A stretch of 27,137 nt of DNA from an uncultured Clostridium sp. Its GTDB lineage: Bacteria > Bacillota > Clostridia > Lachnospirales > Lachnospiraceae. Under the pieces are notes generated by a model, which was given only the letters and a program-made list of their open reading frames with translations, did not search any database and was not told the origin of the DNA. Position 1 is the first letter of the stretch. Every line of letters starts with the position of its first letter. Shown here piece after piece: positions 16,896-23,693 of the stretch. Made by a program: the position numbers and the translations under genes. Location of the stretch: positions 1 to 27,137 of the forward strand of contig USFH01000006.1 in NCBI GenBank assembly GCA_900553925.1, given 5' to 3'.

Positions 16896-16917
16896 GTAGT
16901 TAGTCATTGCTAACTAC
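16896..16917. promoter_or_regulatory. Palindrome at the small RNA start site, possible second DtxR-type operator
   Basis: GTAGTTAG-tcattg-CTAACTAC is a perfect 8-bp inverted repeat. It contains TTAG-N6-CTAA, the same core as the operators in the two iron promoters, and begins at the expected transcription start. It also encodes hairpin 1 of the small RNA. Confidence 0.5.
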
Positions 16918-16924
16918 ATGTTGT

Positions 16925-16953
16925 ATGTTAGCGTAAACTAACTAAAAAGTCAA
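16925..16953 (-). promoter_or_regulatory. Promoter of the putative small RNA with DtxR-like operator
   Basis: On the minus strand TTGACT (16953-16948) and TAACAT (16930-16925) are 17 bp apart. The spacer and -10 contain GTTAG-N6-CTAAC (16927-16942). The minus-strand 19-mer read from 16941 matches 15 of 19 positions of the DtxR/IdeR consensus TTAGGTTAGSCTAACCTAA. The spacer half AGTTAGTTTA(C/G)GC is nearly identical to that of the feoA promoter, implying one regulator for both. Confidence 0.6.
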
Positions 16954-17034
16954 CCACTTTTTTTATATTTTTTACTTGTTGATAATTATTCTTAACTGGC
17001 AGATATTCCTCGCGGATTACTCCGCTTGTTTGCT

Positions 17035-17196
17035 CTATTTCTGTGTTTTTTTCGGTGCATGGCAGGCGCTTCCACAGTGACTGCAGTCCCCGCCACAGCT
17101 TGACTTGCCGGCACGCTTATCCTTCACCATCCCCCGGATGACCAAACCAACCACCGCAACTACTACCAATAATATTAAAAATGTACTTAAATTCAT
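17035..17196 (-). CDS. FeoB-associated Cys-rich membrane protein
   Basis: This 53-aa gene starts at ATG 17196, eight bases after a perfect AGGAGG. Residues about 4-22 form one membrane helix, followed by a basic stretch (RGMVKDKRAGK) and a Cys-rich tail with Cys34, Cys38, Cys41 and Cys45 (CGGDCSHCGSAC), ending HAPKKTQK. This is the layout of the small FeoB-associated proteins found downstream of feoB in many Firmicutes. They are thought to help ferrous iron transport, perhaps by binding metal at the cytoplasmic face, but the mechanism is unknown. It is separated from feoB by a large inverted repeat rather than being tightly linked. All 53 codons were checked and are intact. Confidence 0.88.
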   Translation of the reverse strand: MNLSTFLILLVVVAVVGLVIRGMVKDKRAGKSSCGGDCSHCGSACHAPKKTQK

Positions 17197-17225
17197 TTCC
17201 ACAACCTCCTACAAGGTAATATTTA

Positions 17226-17456
17226 TTGTATTTGCAAACCATAGAAAACAATGATGTAGATGAAGTTGTATATAAAACACATTTCTTAAGCAGACCATTG
17301 GAGCATGTCGGCACTTAACGAATTGCACCAGCAGTTTCTTTGCTGGTGTAATGAGTTTAGTACCGCTACATGCGGAAGTGAGCGAAAGCGCGTCTGCGTA
17401 GAAAGTGTTTTATGTACAACTTCTACACCAACTGTCTCCATGGTTTGCAAACACAA
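17226..17456. repeat. Large imperfect inverted-repeat element downstream of feoB
   Basis: The outer arms are about 70 bp: 17226-17295 and 17392-17456. Outermost, TTGTATTTGCAAACCAT (17226-17242) opposes the complement of 17440-17456 with one mismatch. Further in, GAAGTTGTATATAAAACAC (17262-17280) opposes GTGTTTTATGTACAACTTC (17405-17423), and GCAGAC (17290-17295) opposes GTCTGC (17392-17397). The centre holds a separate hairpin, ATTGCACCAGCA (17322-17333) with TGCTGGTGTAAT (17341-17352). The whole 231 bp can fold into one long stem with a central stem-loop, as in a MITE or long structured RNA. It fills most of the gene-free stretch 17197-17523; the other element there is the hairpin at 17471-17501. 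Confidence 0.75.
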
Positions 17457-17470
17457 TTCCCACATACTTA

Positions 17471-17501
17471 ATATAGCACCGGATACGCTCCGGTGCTATA
17501 T
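17471..17501 (-). terminator. Hairpin just after feoB
   Basis: ATATAGCACCGGA (17471-17483) pairs perfectly with TCCGGTGCTATAT (17489-17501) around a 5-nt loop, 23 nt past the feoB stop codon. It lacks a clear U-run on the minus strand, so it may be an inefficient terminator or an mRNA-protecting hairpin that lets some transcription reach the Cys-rich gene. Confidence 0.55.
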
Positions 17502-17523
17502 AATCTTTCTTGAAAACTATGAA

Positions 17524-20028
17524 TTAGTTTGTCTTGATCTTTGCAAACTGTGCATTCTTGTTTGGTCTGAACAGCATATACAGGAAGAAGGCGATGATCA
17601 AGAACGCTACAACCGTTCCTACACCAAATGTACCTGCTGTAATGAGCACACCAATCTGATATACAACGAGTGATACAAGATAAGCAAGACCACACTGATA
17701 TCCGATTGCGAACCAGAACCATTTTGCACTGTTCATCTCTCGCTTGATCGCACCCATTGCTGCGAAACATGGCGCACAGAGAAGGTTGAACAACAGGAAT
17801 GACAAACCACTTGGCTCTGTAAACTTGCTTGCCAGTGTCTGGTAAACAGTTGCATCTCCGCCACCGTACAGAATACCCATCGTACCAACGATATTCTCCT
17901 TTGCTACAAGTCCAGTTACACTTGCAACCGTTGCCTGCCAGTTGCCCCAGCCCTGTGGCTTGAAGATCCAGCAGATTGCGTTACCGATCTTAGCGAGGAT
18001 ACTGTAATCCATCTGATCCTCTGAAAGCATTCTGAAGCTTCCGTCAACCCATCCGAAGTATGTTGTAAACCATACAACGATTGTAGAAAGAAGGATGATT
18101 GTACCAGCCTTCTTGATGAAGGACCAGCCACGCTCCCACATGCTGCGGAGAACAGCGCCAACCTTTGGCCAATGGTAAGCTGGAAGCTCCATAACGAATG
18201 GAGATGTATCACCAGCAAACATCTTTGTCTTCTTCAGGATGATACCGGAACAGATGATTGTAATAACACCGATGAAGTAAGCACCGGTTGAAATGATTGC
18301 GGAACCATTGAAGATAGCACCAGCGATCATTGCGATAAATGGAACCTTTGCACCACAAGGGATAAAGGTTGTTGTCATAATTGTCATACGACGGTCTTTC
18401 TCGTTCTCAATTGTACGAGAAGCCATGATACCTGGAACACCACATCCCATACCTACGAGCATTGGGATGAAGGACTTACCAGACAAACCAAACTTACGGA
18501 AGATACGGTCCATGATAAATGCAACACGGGCAAGGTATCCGCAGTACTCAAGGATTGCAAGAAGGATGAACAGTACCAGCATCTGAGGTACGAAACCAAG
18601 TACTGCACCAACACCGGCGATGATACCATCAACGATCAATCCCTGTAACCAATCTGCACAATTTGCTTTCTCCAATCCGCTTGATACAAGATCAGGAATA
18701 GAAGGAACAAATACGCCATAATCTGCAGGATCCGGCTCTTCACAGCCATAAGACTTGTATGTATCAACTGCGCTCTGCAGGTCTACATATGTAGACTCTG
18801 TCTCGTCAGTTGCCAGTGTCTCCTCATCTTCTACAAGATAAGTTGCTGTTGTATTGGCATCAAATACTGTCAGCAGTTCGTCAGCAGCCTTTGCAGCGTT
18901 TGCTGGATCAAACTCATCTGACTCTGCATCCATAGCATCTGCAATATCACCAACTTCTACACCATTTTCTTCACCATAAGAGATGAATCCGTCGATTACC
19001 TGCATTGCCTCTGCGTAAGCATCTGCATCGTCGCTGTAAGCAACGCCATCGTCATTCTTCTCCATACCAAACAAATGGAACCCATCGCCAAACAGGTTGT
19101 CATTGGTCCAGTCTGTTGCAGCGGCACCTACGGTCTGCATTGCAATAAAATATACCAAAAACATAACAAGCGCAAAGATTGGAAGCGCCAGGATACGGTT
19201 CGTAACAATCTTATCAATCTTATCAGATACAGAAAGCTTCTTTCCGGACTTCGCCTTCTTCAGACATTTTCCGATGATAGAAGAAATGTAAGCATAACGC
19301 TCACTTGTCACGATAGACTCTGTATCGTCGTCGAACTTATCTTCCAATGTTTTGATCTCCGCAGATGCGTCCGGAACATTTTGAAGCTGATCGCCAATCT
19401 TACTATCCTTCTCAAGCACCTTGATTGCGAAGAATCGTTTCTGTGCTTCTGCTACGGAATCATCCAGCTTTGCTTCCACTGCATCGATTGCGGCTTCCAC
19501 TGCATCATCAAACTTATGAACGCGGGCAACTGCCTTTTTTGCATTTGCTGCTGCAACTGCCTTATCTGCAGCTTCCTTGATTCCCTCGCCCTTTAACGCG
19601 GAAATCTCAACAACTTCACAGCCAAGTGCGTTCGAAAGTGCCTTGATATCGATCTTGTCGCCGCTCTTTCTGACTACATCCATCATGTTGACAGCCATAA
19701 CAACCGGGATGCCAAGCTCAATGATCTGTGTAGACAGATACAGGTTACGCTCCAGATTCGTACCATCAATGATATTGATGATTGCATCCGGATGCTCACC
19801 GATCAGATAATTTCTTGCTACCACTTCCTCCAATGTATATGGAGAAAGAGAATAAATACCAGGTAAGTCCATGATGGCAACATCCTTATGTCCCTTCAAC
19901 TTACCTTCCTTTTTTTCTACCGTAACGCCCGGCCAGTTACCAACATACTGATTTGCGCCGGTCAGGGCGTTAAACAATGTCGTTTTACCGCAGTTCGGGT
20001 TACCTGCGAGTGCAATTGTAATTGCCAT
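17524..20028 (-). CDS. feoB: Ferrous iron transport protein B
   Basis: FeoB is the GTPase-coupled membrane permease for Fe2+ uptake. The G domain has GNPNCGKT (9-16), DLPG (54-57), NMMD (114-117) and SAL (143-145). A helical spacer follows, then membrane segments with the gate motifs CGYLARVAFIMDR (496-508) and GCGVPGIMASRTI (528-540). At 834 aa it exceeds the common 650-750. The excess is a very acidic insertion of about 140 residues (about 305-445) between the first membrane helix (about 281-300) and the next, conserved segment (WLQGLIVDGIIAGVGAVLGFVPQ). Topology suggests the insertion lies outside the membrane. ATG 20028 follows AAGGAGAG. It is downstream of two feoA genes but separated by an inverted-repeat element. 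Confidence 0.96.
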   Translation of the reverse strand: MAITIALAGNPNCGKTTLFNALTGANQYVGNWPGVTVEKKEGKLKGHKDVAIMDLPGIYSLSPYTLEEVVARNYLIGEHPDAIINIIDGTNLERNLYLSTQIIELGIPVVMAVNMMDVVRKSGDKIDIKALSNALGCEVVEISALKGEGIKEAADKAVAAANAKKAVARVHKFDDAVEAAIDAVEAKLDDSVAEAQKRFFAIKVLEKDSKIGDQLQNVPDASAEIKTLEDKFDDDTESIVTSERYAYISSIIGKCLKKAKSGKKLSVSDKIDKIVTNRILALPIFALVMFLVYFIAMQTVGAAATDWTNDNLFGDGFHLFGMEKNDDGVAYSDDADAYAEAMQVIDGFISYGEENGVEVGDIADAMDAESDEFDPANAAKAADELLTVFDANTTATYLVEDEETLATDETESTYVDLQSAVDTYKSYGCEEPDPADYGVFVPSIPDLVSSGLEKANCADWLQGLIVDGIIAGVGAVLGFVPQMLVLFILLAILEYCGYLARVAFIMDRIFRKFGLSGKSFIPMLVGMGCGVPGIMASRTIENEKDRRMTIMTTTFIPCGAKVPFIAMIAGAIFNGSAIISTGAYFIGVITIICSGIILKKTKMFAGDTSPFVMELPAYHWPKVGAVLRSMWERGWSFIKKAGTIILLSTIVVWFTTYFGWVDGSFRMLSEDQMDYSILAKIGNAICWIFKPQGWGNWQATVASVTGLVAKENIVGTMGILYGGGDATVYQTLASKFTEPSGLSFLLFNLLCAPCFAAMGAIKREMNSAKWFWFAIGYQCGLAYLVSLVVYQIGVLITAGTFGVGTVVAFLIIAFFLYMLFRPNKNAQFAKIKTN

Positions 20029-20056
20029 GATTTCTCTCCTTATCTTTCTTACATTT

Positions 20057-20337
20057 CACATAATCGTGAAAGTCATCATATATTTCCATATTGATTATTC
20101 GATATACAATGTATTGATGCTAAGAAGTTCTAATTGTTCTGATCACACGCATTACAGCAATACGCCACCGTCTCCAATTCGCCATCCATGGCTCAGTGGC
20201 GACTTGTTTGAACATCGTGTTCAAACATGGCTTCTTTTTTAACAGAACAATAAGAACTTCTAAGCCTCAAACATATCGTATATCCTCATTAATCAATATG
20301 GAGATATATGATTCGACTTATTCTTTACGATTATGTG
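20057..20337. repeat. Large imperfect inverted-repeat element between feoA and feoB
   Basis: Arms of about 85-95 bp lie at 20057-20141 and 20243-20337. The outer ends CACATAATCGT (20057-20067) and ACGATTATGTG (20327-20337) are perfectly complementary. Matching blocks follow inward: ATCATATAT.TCCATATTGATTA on both arms, GATATAC, and AAGAAGTTCTNATTGTTCTG. The loop of about 100 nt contains a second hairpin, TGTTTGAAC (20205-20213) with GTTCAAACA (20219-20227). The element ends four bases from the feoA stop codon and leaves only 28 bp before the feoB start. It accounts for essentially all of the gene-free 20029-20341 stretch. Confidence 0.8.
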
Positions 20338-20341
20338 CGAA

Positions 20342-20563
20342 TTACTCTACCTCGATAATTGCAGCATCTGCCTTACGAACAGACAACTCATAATTACGAA
20401 CTGTAATTTCAACCGGATCTCCAAGTGGAGCTACCTTGCGTACATAAATCTCAACGCCCTTTGTGATACCCATATCCATAATTCTTCTTTTGATAGGGCC
20501 TTCACCCGCGATCTTTGTTACCTTTACGGTCTCCCCTACTTTTACCTGATTCAACGTCTTCAT
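20342..20563 (-). CDS. feoA: FeoA family protein (second copy)
   Basis: FeoA is a small cytoplasmic SH3-like protein that supports FeoB. This 73-aa protein has the family pattern: TLNQVKVGETVKVTKIAGEG, RRIMDMGITKGVEIYV, APLGDPVEITVRNYELSVRKADAAIIEV. The GDPVEI.VR..ELSLRK-like ending is the most conserved FeoA feature, so this is the more canonical of the two copies. ATG 20563 follows GAGGAAGTG. It lies about 30 nt after the first feoA and is followed at once by the inverted-repeat element and feoB. Confidence 0.92.
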   Translation of the reverse strand: MKTLNQVKVGETVKVTKIAGEGPIKRRIMDMGITKGVEIYVRKVAPLGDPVEITVRNYELSVRKADAAIIEVE

Positions 20564-20592
20564 CGTTTCACTTCCTCTCTTAAATACCCTTC

Positions 20593-20805
20593 TTAGGCTA
20601 CCTGGATTTTACTTGCCATGTCACGCCCAAGAGCTACTCTTGAATCTTTTACCTTCAAAATCATGTTTCCGCCAAGAGATGATACAACGGTCACAACGGT
20701 TCCATCCACAAAGCCGAGGTTCTCAAGGAATTTACGAACTTCCTCTTTCCCACCCACTTTCACGATAGTTTTTGGTTCTCCTTCTTCTACCATTGACAGT
20801 GGCAT
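20593..20805 (-). CDS. feoA: FeoA family protein (first copy)
   Basis: This is a divergent 70-aa FeoA-like protein (MPLSMVEEGEPKTIVKVGGKEEVRKFLENLGFVDGTVVTVVSSLGGNMILKVKDSRVALGRDMASKIQV) that keeps the family fold pattern and the typical RVALGRDMASKI ending. ATG 20805 is chosen because AAAAGGAG stands eight bases upstream; a GTG nine bases earlier would overlap that ribosome binding site. It is the first gene of the feo unit, about 70 nt from the predicted start of transcription. Two consecutive feoA genes before feoB are common in Clostridia; whether the copies differ in role is unknown. Confidence 0.9.
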   Translation of the reverse strand: MPLSMVEEGEPKTIVKVGGKEEVRKFLENLGFVDGTVVTVVSSLGGNMILKVKDSRVALGRDMASKIQVA

Positions 20806-20847
20806 AAAAATCACTCCTTTTCTCCGGTATTTATACTTCTTTCGTGA

Positions 20848-20867
20848 GTTAGTTCACAACAACTAAC
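20848..20867. promoter_or_regulatory. Second palindrome downstream of the feo promoter
   Basis: GTTAGTT-cacaac-AACTAAC is a perfect 7-bp inverted repeat just downstream of the expected feo transcription start (about 20875). It corresponds in position and half-site sequence to the palindrome at the small RNA start, although its TTAG-CTAA spacing is 10 instead of 6. Confidence 0.5.
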
Positions 20868-20881
20868 TTTCTGTCGTCACA

Positions 20882-20910
20882 ATATTAGCCTAAACTAACT
20901 GTTTTGTCAA
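20882..20910 (-). promoter_or_regulatory. feo operon promoter with DtxR-like operator
   Basis: On the minus strand TTGACA (20910-20905) and TAATAT (20887-20882) are 17 bp apart, a strong promoter. The operator TTAG-cctaaa-CTAA (20885-20898) covers the -10 and spacer. The minus-strand 19-mer read from 20898 matches 14 of 19 positions of the DtxR/IdeR consensus. The divergent DtxR-family gene next door is the obvious candidate repressor, releasing feo when iron is low. Confidence 0.7.
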
Positions 20911-20972
20911 CAACAAATATGATAGTTTTTTATATTTGTTTTTCTTATTTACCATGCATTTTTTCAAAGCGT

Positions 20973-21001
20973 TTGCAAAGCCGTAAAAATTATGTTAGTA
21001 T
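20973..21001 (+). promoter_or_regulatory. Promoter of the DtxR-family gene
   Basis: TTGCAA (20973-20978) and TAGTAT (20996-21001) are 17 bp apart, about 40 nt before the start codon. No TTAG-N6-CTAA motif overlaps it, so autoregulation is not evident. Confidence 0.5.
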
Positions 21002-21047
21002 GCAGACATAACGACTTAAAACCATTATTTGTAAAGGGGATTATTTT

Positions 21048-21425
21048 ATGAAGATACAGGAATCAGCAGAAGATTACCTGGAGGCAATTTTATATCTTGG
21101 TAAATCACGCGAGCATGTCCGTTCCATTGATGTTGTACACCATCTCGGATTATCAAAACCAAGTGTCAGCGTATATCTGAAGAACCTCCGTGAAAATGGA
21201 TATATCAATATGGATGATAAAGGTTACTTATCACTCACAACCGAAGGCATGAAAATCGCCGCAAAGATTTATGAGCGGCATGAAACACTGGCGCATCTTT
21301 TTATGGCATTGGGTGTTAATGATGAAGTTGCATATAAGGATGCCTGCCGGATTGAGCACGATTTAAGCGACGAGACATTTCAGGCACTAAAGAATCACTA
21401 CGTAAACCATGTCAGTCATACATAG
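21048..21425 (+). CDS. DtxR/MntR-family metal-dependent transcriptional regulator
   Basis: This 125-aa protein is an N-terminal winged helix (QESAEDYLEAILYLGK, HHLGLSKPSVSVYLKNLRENGYI, LSLTTEGMKIAAKIYERHETLAHLF) plus the metal-binding dimerisation helices (DEVAYKDACRIEHDLSDETFQAL), where Glu and His residues are the usual ligands. Such proteins bind DNA when loaded with Fe2+ or Mn2+. It lacks the SH3-like third domain of DtxR, as do most clostridial members, so the length is normal. ATG 21048 follows AAAGGGGA. It is divergent from feo, and DtxR-like operators lie in the feo promoter and in the small RNA promoter, which points to iron as its signal. No other regulon members are visible. Confidence 0.92.
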   Translation: MKIQESAEDYLEAILYLGKSREHVRSIDVVHHLGLSKPSVSVYLKNLRENGYINMDDKGYLSLTTEGMKIAAKIYERHETLAHLFMALGVNDEVAYKDACRIEHDLSDETFQALKNHYVNHVSHT

Positions 21426-21438
21426 AACCTAGTAAAGA

Positions 21439-21491
21439 AAAAGCACAGTCAGAATCCTTTTGATTGATTCAGACTGTGCTTTTCTATTTTT
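21439..21491. terminator. Terminator between the DtxR-family gene and the MATE gene
   Basis: AAAAGCACAGTCAGAATC (21439-21456) pairs with GATTCAGACTGTGCTTTT (21466-21483) with one mismatch, followed on the plus strand by a T-run through 21491. The A-run before the stem makes it usable in the minus direction too, so it can serve both convergent genes. Confidence 0.85.
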
Positions 21492-21507
21492 TTATGCAAC
21501 AGCAGCT

Positions 21508-22887
21508 TTAACCTTCCAATTGCCGCGCAACCTTCCGCTTACAAAAGAAGAACGCCGGAATCAGGAATGCATCCGCAAACAGCCATGCGAGCGGGCTGGA
21601 ATAGCAGGCTCCGAGATAGCCAAACGCCGGCACGAGCAGCATACCTGCGATACCGCGCGCAATCATTTCCATCACCCCTGCGATAATGGCAAGTGATGAA
21701 AATCCCATACCCTGAATCGTGAATCGAACCGTATTGACCAGGGTAAGCAGGCAGAAAAATGCGGATACAATGATCAAAAACTGGGTTGAATTCTGCATGA
21801 TAACCGGATCCTTCTCATCTAAGAACAGCATTGTAAGCTGGCCTCCAAACAACTTCACTACGATTACCATCAGTCCCGACACGATAAATCCAATGATACA
21901 TGCGGCACGCAGGCCTTTCCCTACACGATCCAGCTTTCTTGCTCCGATGTTCTGTCCTGCATATGGTGCCATCGTCTGACCAAGCGCATCAAACGGACAC
22001 GCAAGAAATACATTAATTTTCGAGCCTGCGGTCATAGATGCAACATAGATGGAACCAAGTCCATTGACCGCGGTCTGCAGAATCACCGATCCGATTCCCG
22101 TGATGGAATACTGCAGTCCCATCGGGATTCCAACACCTGTCAGTTTTCCTGCCAGATGTCTCTCCAGCTTCCAGTCTCCCTTCTCCATCGCGAGAATATC
22201 GAATTTCTTCTTAATGTATATAATGCTGATCACACCTGATACACCCTGGGAAACAACGGTTGCAAGTGCAGCACCCTCAACGCCCATCCGGAACACTATA
22301 ATGAGCAGCAGATCCAGACCGATATTGATGGCAGACGAAATCGCAAGGAAGATAATTGGCGATTTGCTGTCTCCAAGCGCACGCAGGATAGCTGCCGTCA
22401 TATTATACAAAATCGTACACGGGATTCCCGCGAAGATTATAAATATGTAAACATATGCGTATTCAAAAATATTCTCCGGTGTGTTCATCAACGTTAAAAC
22501 CGGGCGGCAGAACACAAGCATCAAAGTTGTAATTACAACGCTGAAAAATGTGCACAGCCACACAGAATTTGTCACCATCTTCCGGAGCATACGGAAATCC
22601 TTGGCTCCAAAGCTCTGTGAGATTGGAACCGAAAATCCACTGCAAAGTCCCATACAAAATCCAATGACAATAAAATTCAGACTGCCTGTCGAGCCAACAC
22701 CTGCAAATGGATCCACACCCAGATATTTTCCGACAATCATCGTATCAACCAGACTGTAAAACTGCTGGAACAAAAGTCCCAAAAACATCGGGAATGCAAA
22801 TCCGAGAATCAGTTTCATCGGCGATCCTACGGTCAAATCCTTCGCCGGGCTCGATGATTTCTTTAATTCCTTTCTCTCTTCTGTCAT
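21508..22887 (-). CDS. MATE family efflux transporter
   Basis: MATE proteins export drugs or metabolites in exchange for Na+ or H+. With the start at ATG 22887 the protein has 459 aa and about twelve membrane helices in two similar halves, with family signatures PMFLGLLFQQFYSLVDTMIVG, FCMGLCSGFSVPISQSFGA and the second-half equivalent SMTAGSKINVF.. APYAGQNIGARK. The ATG is chosen because GGAGG precedes it by a proper distance; the in-frame TTG 36 nt upstream lies before that ribosome binding site. The specificity is unknown. It is convergent with the DtxR-family gene and follows thrH after a terminator, so it probably has its own promoter around 22890-22940. Confidence 0.94.
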   Translation of the reverse strand: MTEERKELKKSSSPAKDLTVGSPMKLILGFAFPMFLGLLFQQFYSLVDTMIVGKYLGVDPFAGVGSTGSLNFIVIGFCMGLCSGFSVPISQSFGAKDFRMLRKMVTNSVWLCTFFSVVITTLMLVFCRPVLTLMNTPENIFEYAYVYIFIIFAGIPCTILYNMTAAILRALGDSKSPIIFLAISSAINIGLDLLLIIVFRMGVEGAALATVVSQGVSGVISIIYIKKKFDILAMEKGDWKLERHLAGKLTGVGIPMGLQYSITGIGSVILQTAVNGLGSIYVASMTAGSKINVFLACPFDALGQTMAPYAGQNIGARKLDRVGKGLRAACIIGFIVSGLMVIVVKLFGGQLTMLFLDEKDPVIMQNSTQFLIIVSAFFCLLTLVNTVRFTIQGMGFSSLAIIAGVMEMIARGIAGMLLVPAFGYLGACYSSPLAWLFADAFLIPAFFFCKRKVARQLEG

Positions 22888-22937
22888 CTTCCAGATTCCT
22901 CCTATAATATTAATATCTCTCAAATCTTACACACAGC

Positions 22938-22985
22938 AAAAAGAAATCGCCATAAGCAAATACAGGCGTTGCTCATAGCGATTTC
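22938..22985 (-). terminator. Terminator after thrH
   Basis: GAAATCGCCATAAGCAA (22943-22959) and TTGCTCATAGCGATTTC (22969-22985) form a 17-bp stem, with the two differences read as G-U pairs in the minus-strand RNA. TTTTT follows on the minus strand (22942-22938). Confidence 0.8.
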
Positions 22986-23030
22986 CATCATTTTCCTATT
23001 ATAAGAGAGCTATTTCTATCCGGTTACCGA

Positions 23031-23639
23031 TTAATCCAGATGCTCTTTGATTGCAGCAAGCAACTCATCGTAAGTCTCATATGCTGCAAGCTCCGGATTA
23101 TCCTTCTTAATCTGATCCGTACTCTTAAACAGGAAGCCTGCCTTACTTGCCTTGATCATACCAAGGTCATTATAACTATCTCCACTGGCGATGGTTTCAA
23201 ATCCGATTGACTGCAATGCCTTAACCGTTGTCAGCTTCGACTGCTCACAACGCATCTTAAATCCTGTGATTTCCCCGCTTTCTGCAACCTCCAGAGAATT
23301 ACAGAAGATGGTTGGCCAGCCAAGCTTCTTCATCAGCGGTGTTGCAAACTGCGCAAATGTATCACTGATAATGATTACCTGTGTCAGACTACGGAGTTCA
23401 TCCAAGAATTCCTTCGCGCCCGGAATCGGATCAATCTTCGCGATTGTCTCCTGAATCTCCTTCAGTCCAAGTCCATGCTCCTTCAAGATGCCAAGTCTCC
23501 ATGTCATCAGCTTATCATAGTCCGGTTCGTCCCTCGTTGTTTTTTTGAGTTCAGGGATTCCGCTCGCCTCTGAGAATGCGATCCAGATCTCCGGTACCAA
23601 TACGCCTTCCAAATCCAAACATACAATATTCATTGCCAT
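23031..23639 (-). CDS. thrH: ThrH: phosphoserine phosphatase / homoserine phosphotransferase (HAD family)
   Basis: ThrH is a HAD-superfamily enzyme known to act as phosphoserine phosphatase and to transfer phosphate to homoserine. The 202-aa protein begins MNIVCLDLEGVLVPEIWIAF, with motif I DLEG (Asp9 nucleophile, Glu11) rather than the usual DxDG; this Glu variant is the ThrH hallmark. Motif II is IIISDTFAQF, motif III a Lys in CEQSKLTTVKAL, and motif IV GDSYNDLGMI. ATG 23639 follows GGAGG; a second ATG is two codons later. It lies 54 nt after an L,D-transpeptidase-like gene in the same direction and ends before a strong terminator. It may support serine or threonine synthesis; the neighbours give no pathway context. 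Confidence 0.93.
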   Translation of the reverse strand: MAMNIVCLDLEGVLVPEIWIAFSEASGIPELKKTTRDEPDYDKLMTWRLGILKEHGLGLKEIQETIAKIDPIPGAKEFLDELRSLTQVIIISDTFAQFATPLMKKLGWPTIFCNSLEVAESGEITGFKMRCEQSKLTTVKALQSIGFETIASGDSYNDLGMIKASKAGFLFKSTDQIKKDNPELAAYETYDELLAAIKEHLD

Positions 23640-23693
23640 AATTCTATCCTCCGTTTTTTATTTTTATCATCATGTTAACCTGATGTAAAATTT

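Larger units (their letters stand above)
16804..16918 (-). ncRNA. Putative iron-regulated small RNA
   Basis: Downstream of a good promoter, the minus strand carries about 115 nt with no plausible gene (longest in-frame peptide about 9 codons, without a ribosome binding site). Predicted parts: hairpin 1 GTAGTTAG/CTAACTAC (16917-16896); hairpin 2 ATAAATTC/GAATTTAT with a 9-nt loop (16887-16863); an unpaired linker containing ACTCCTTTCTC (about 16858-16848); and terminator hairpin 3, an 11-bp GC-rich stem (16841-16831 with 16823-16813) followed by GA and five Ts (16810-16806). The linker is complementary to Shine-Dalgarno sequences. The promoter shares its operator with feoA. It could instead be the leader of the distant rhomboid gene, but the terminator argues against that. 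Confidence 0.5.

Noticed and set aside
16871..16912. 13-codon plus-strand frame (starting MYANLCF) preceded by AAAGGAG
   Set aside because: The spacing is long, no plus-strand promoter is seen and it ends inside the operator; the AAAGGAG is better explained as the complement of the small RNA linker.
17305..17673. 122-codon plus-strand frame
   Set aside because: It overlaps the inverted-repeat element and the 3' end of feoB on the other strand; no ribosome binding site or family resemblance.
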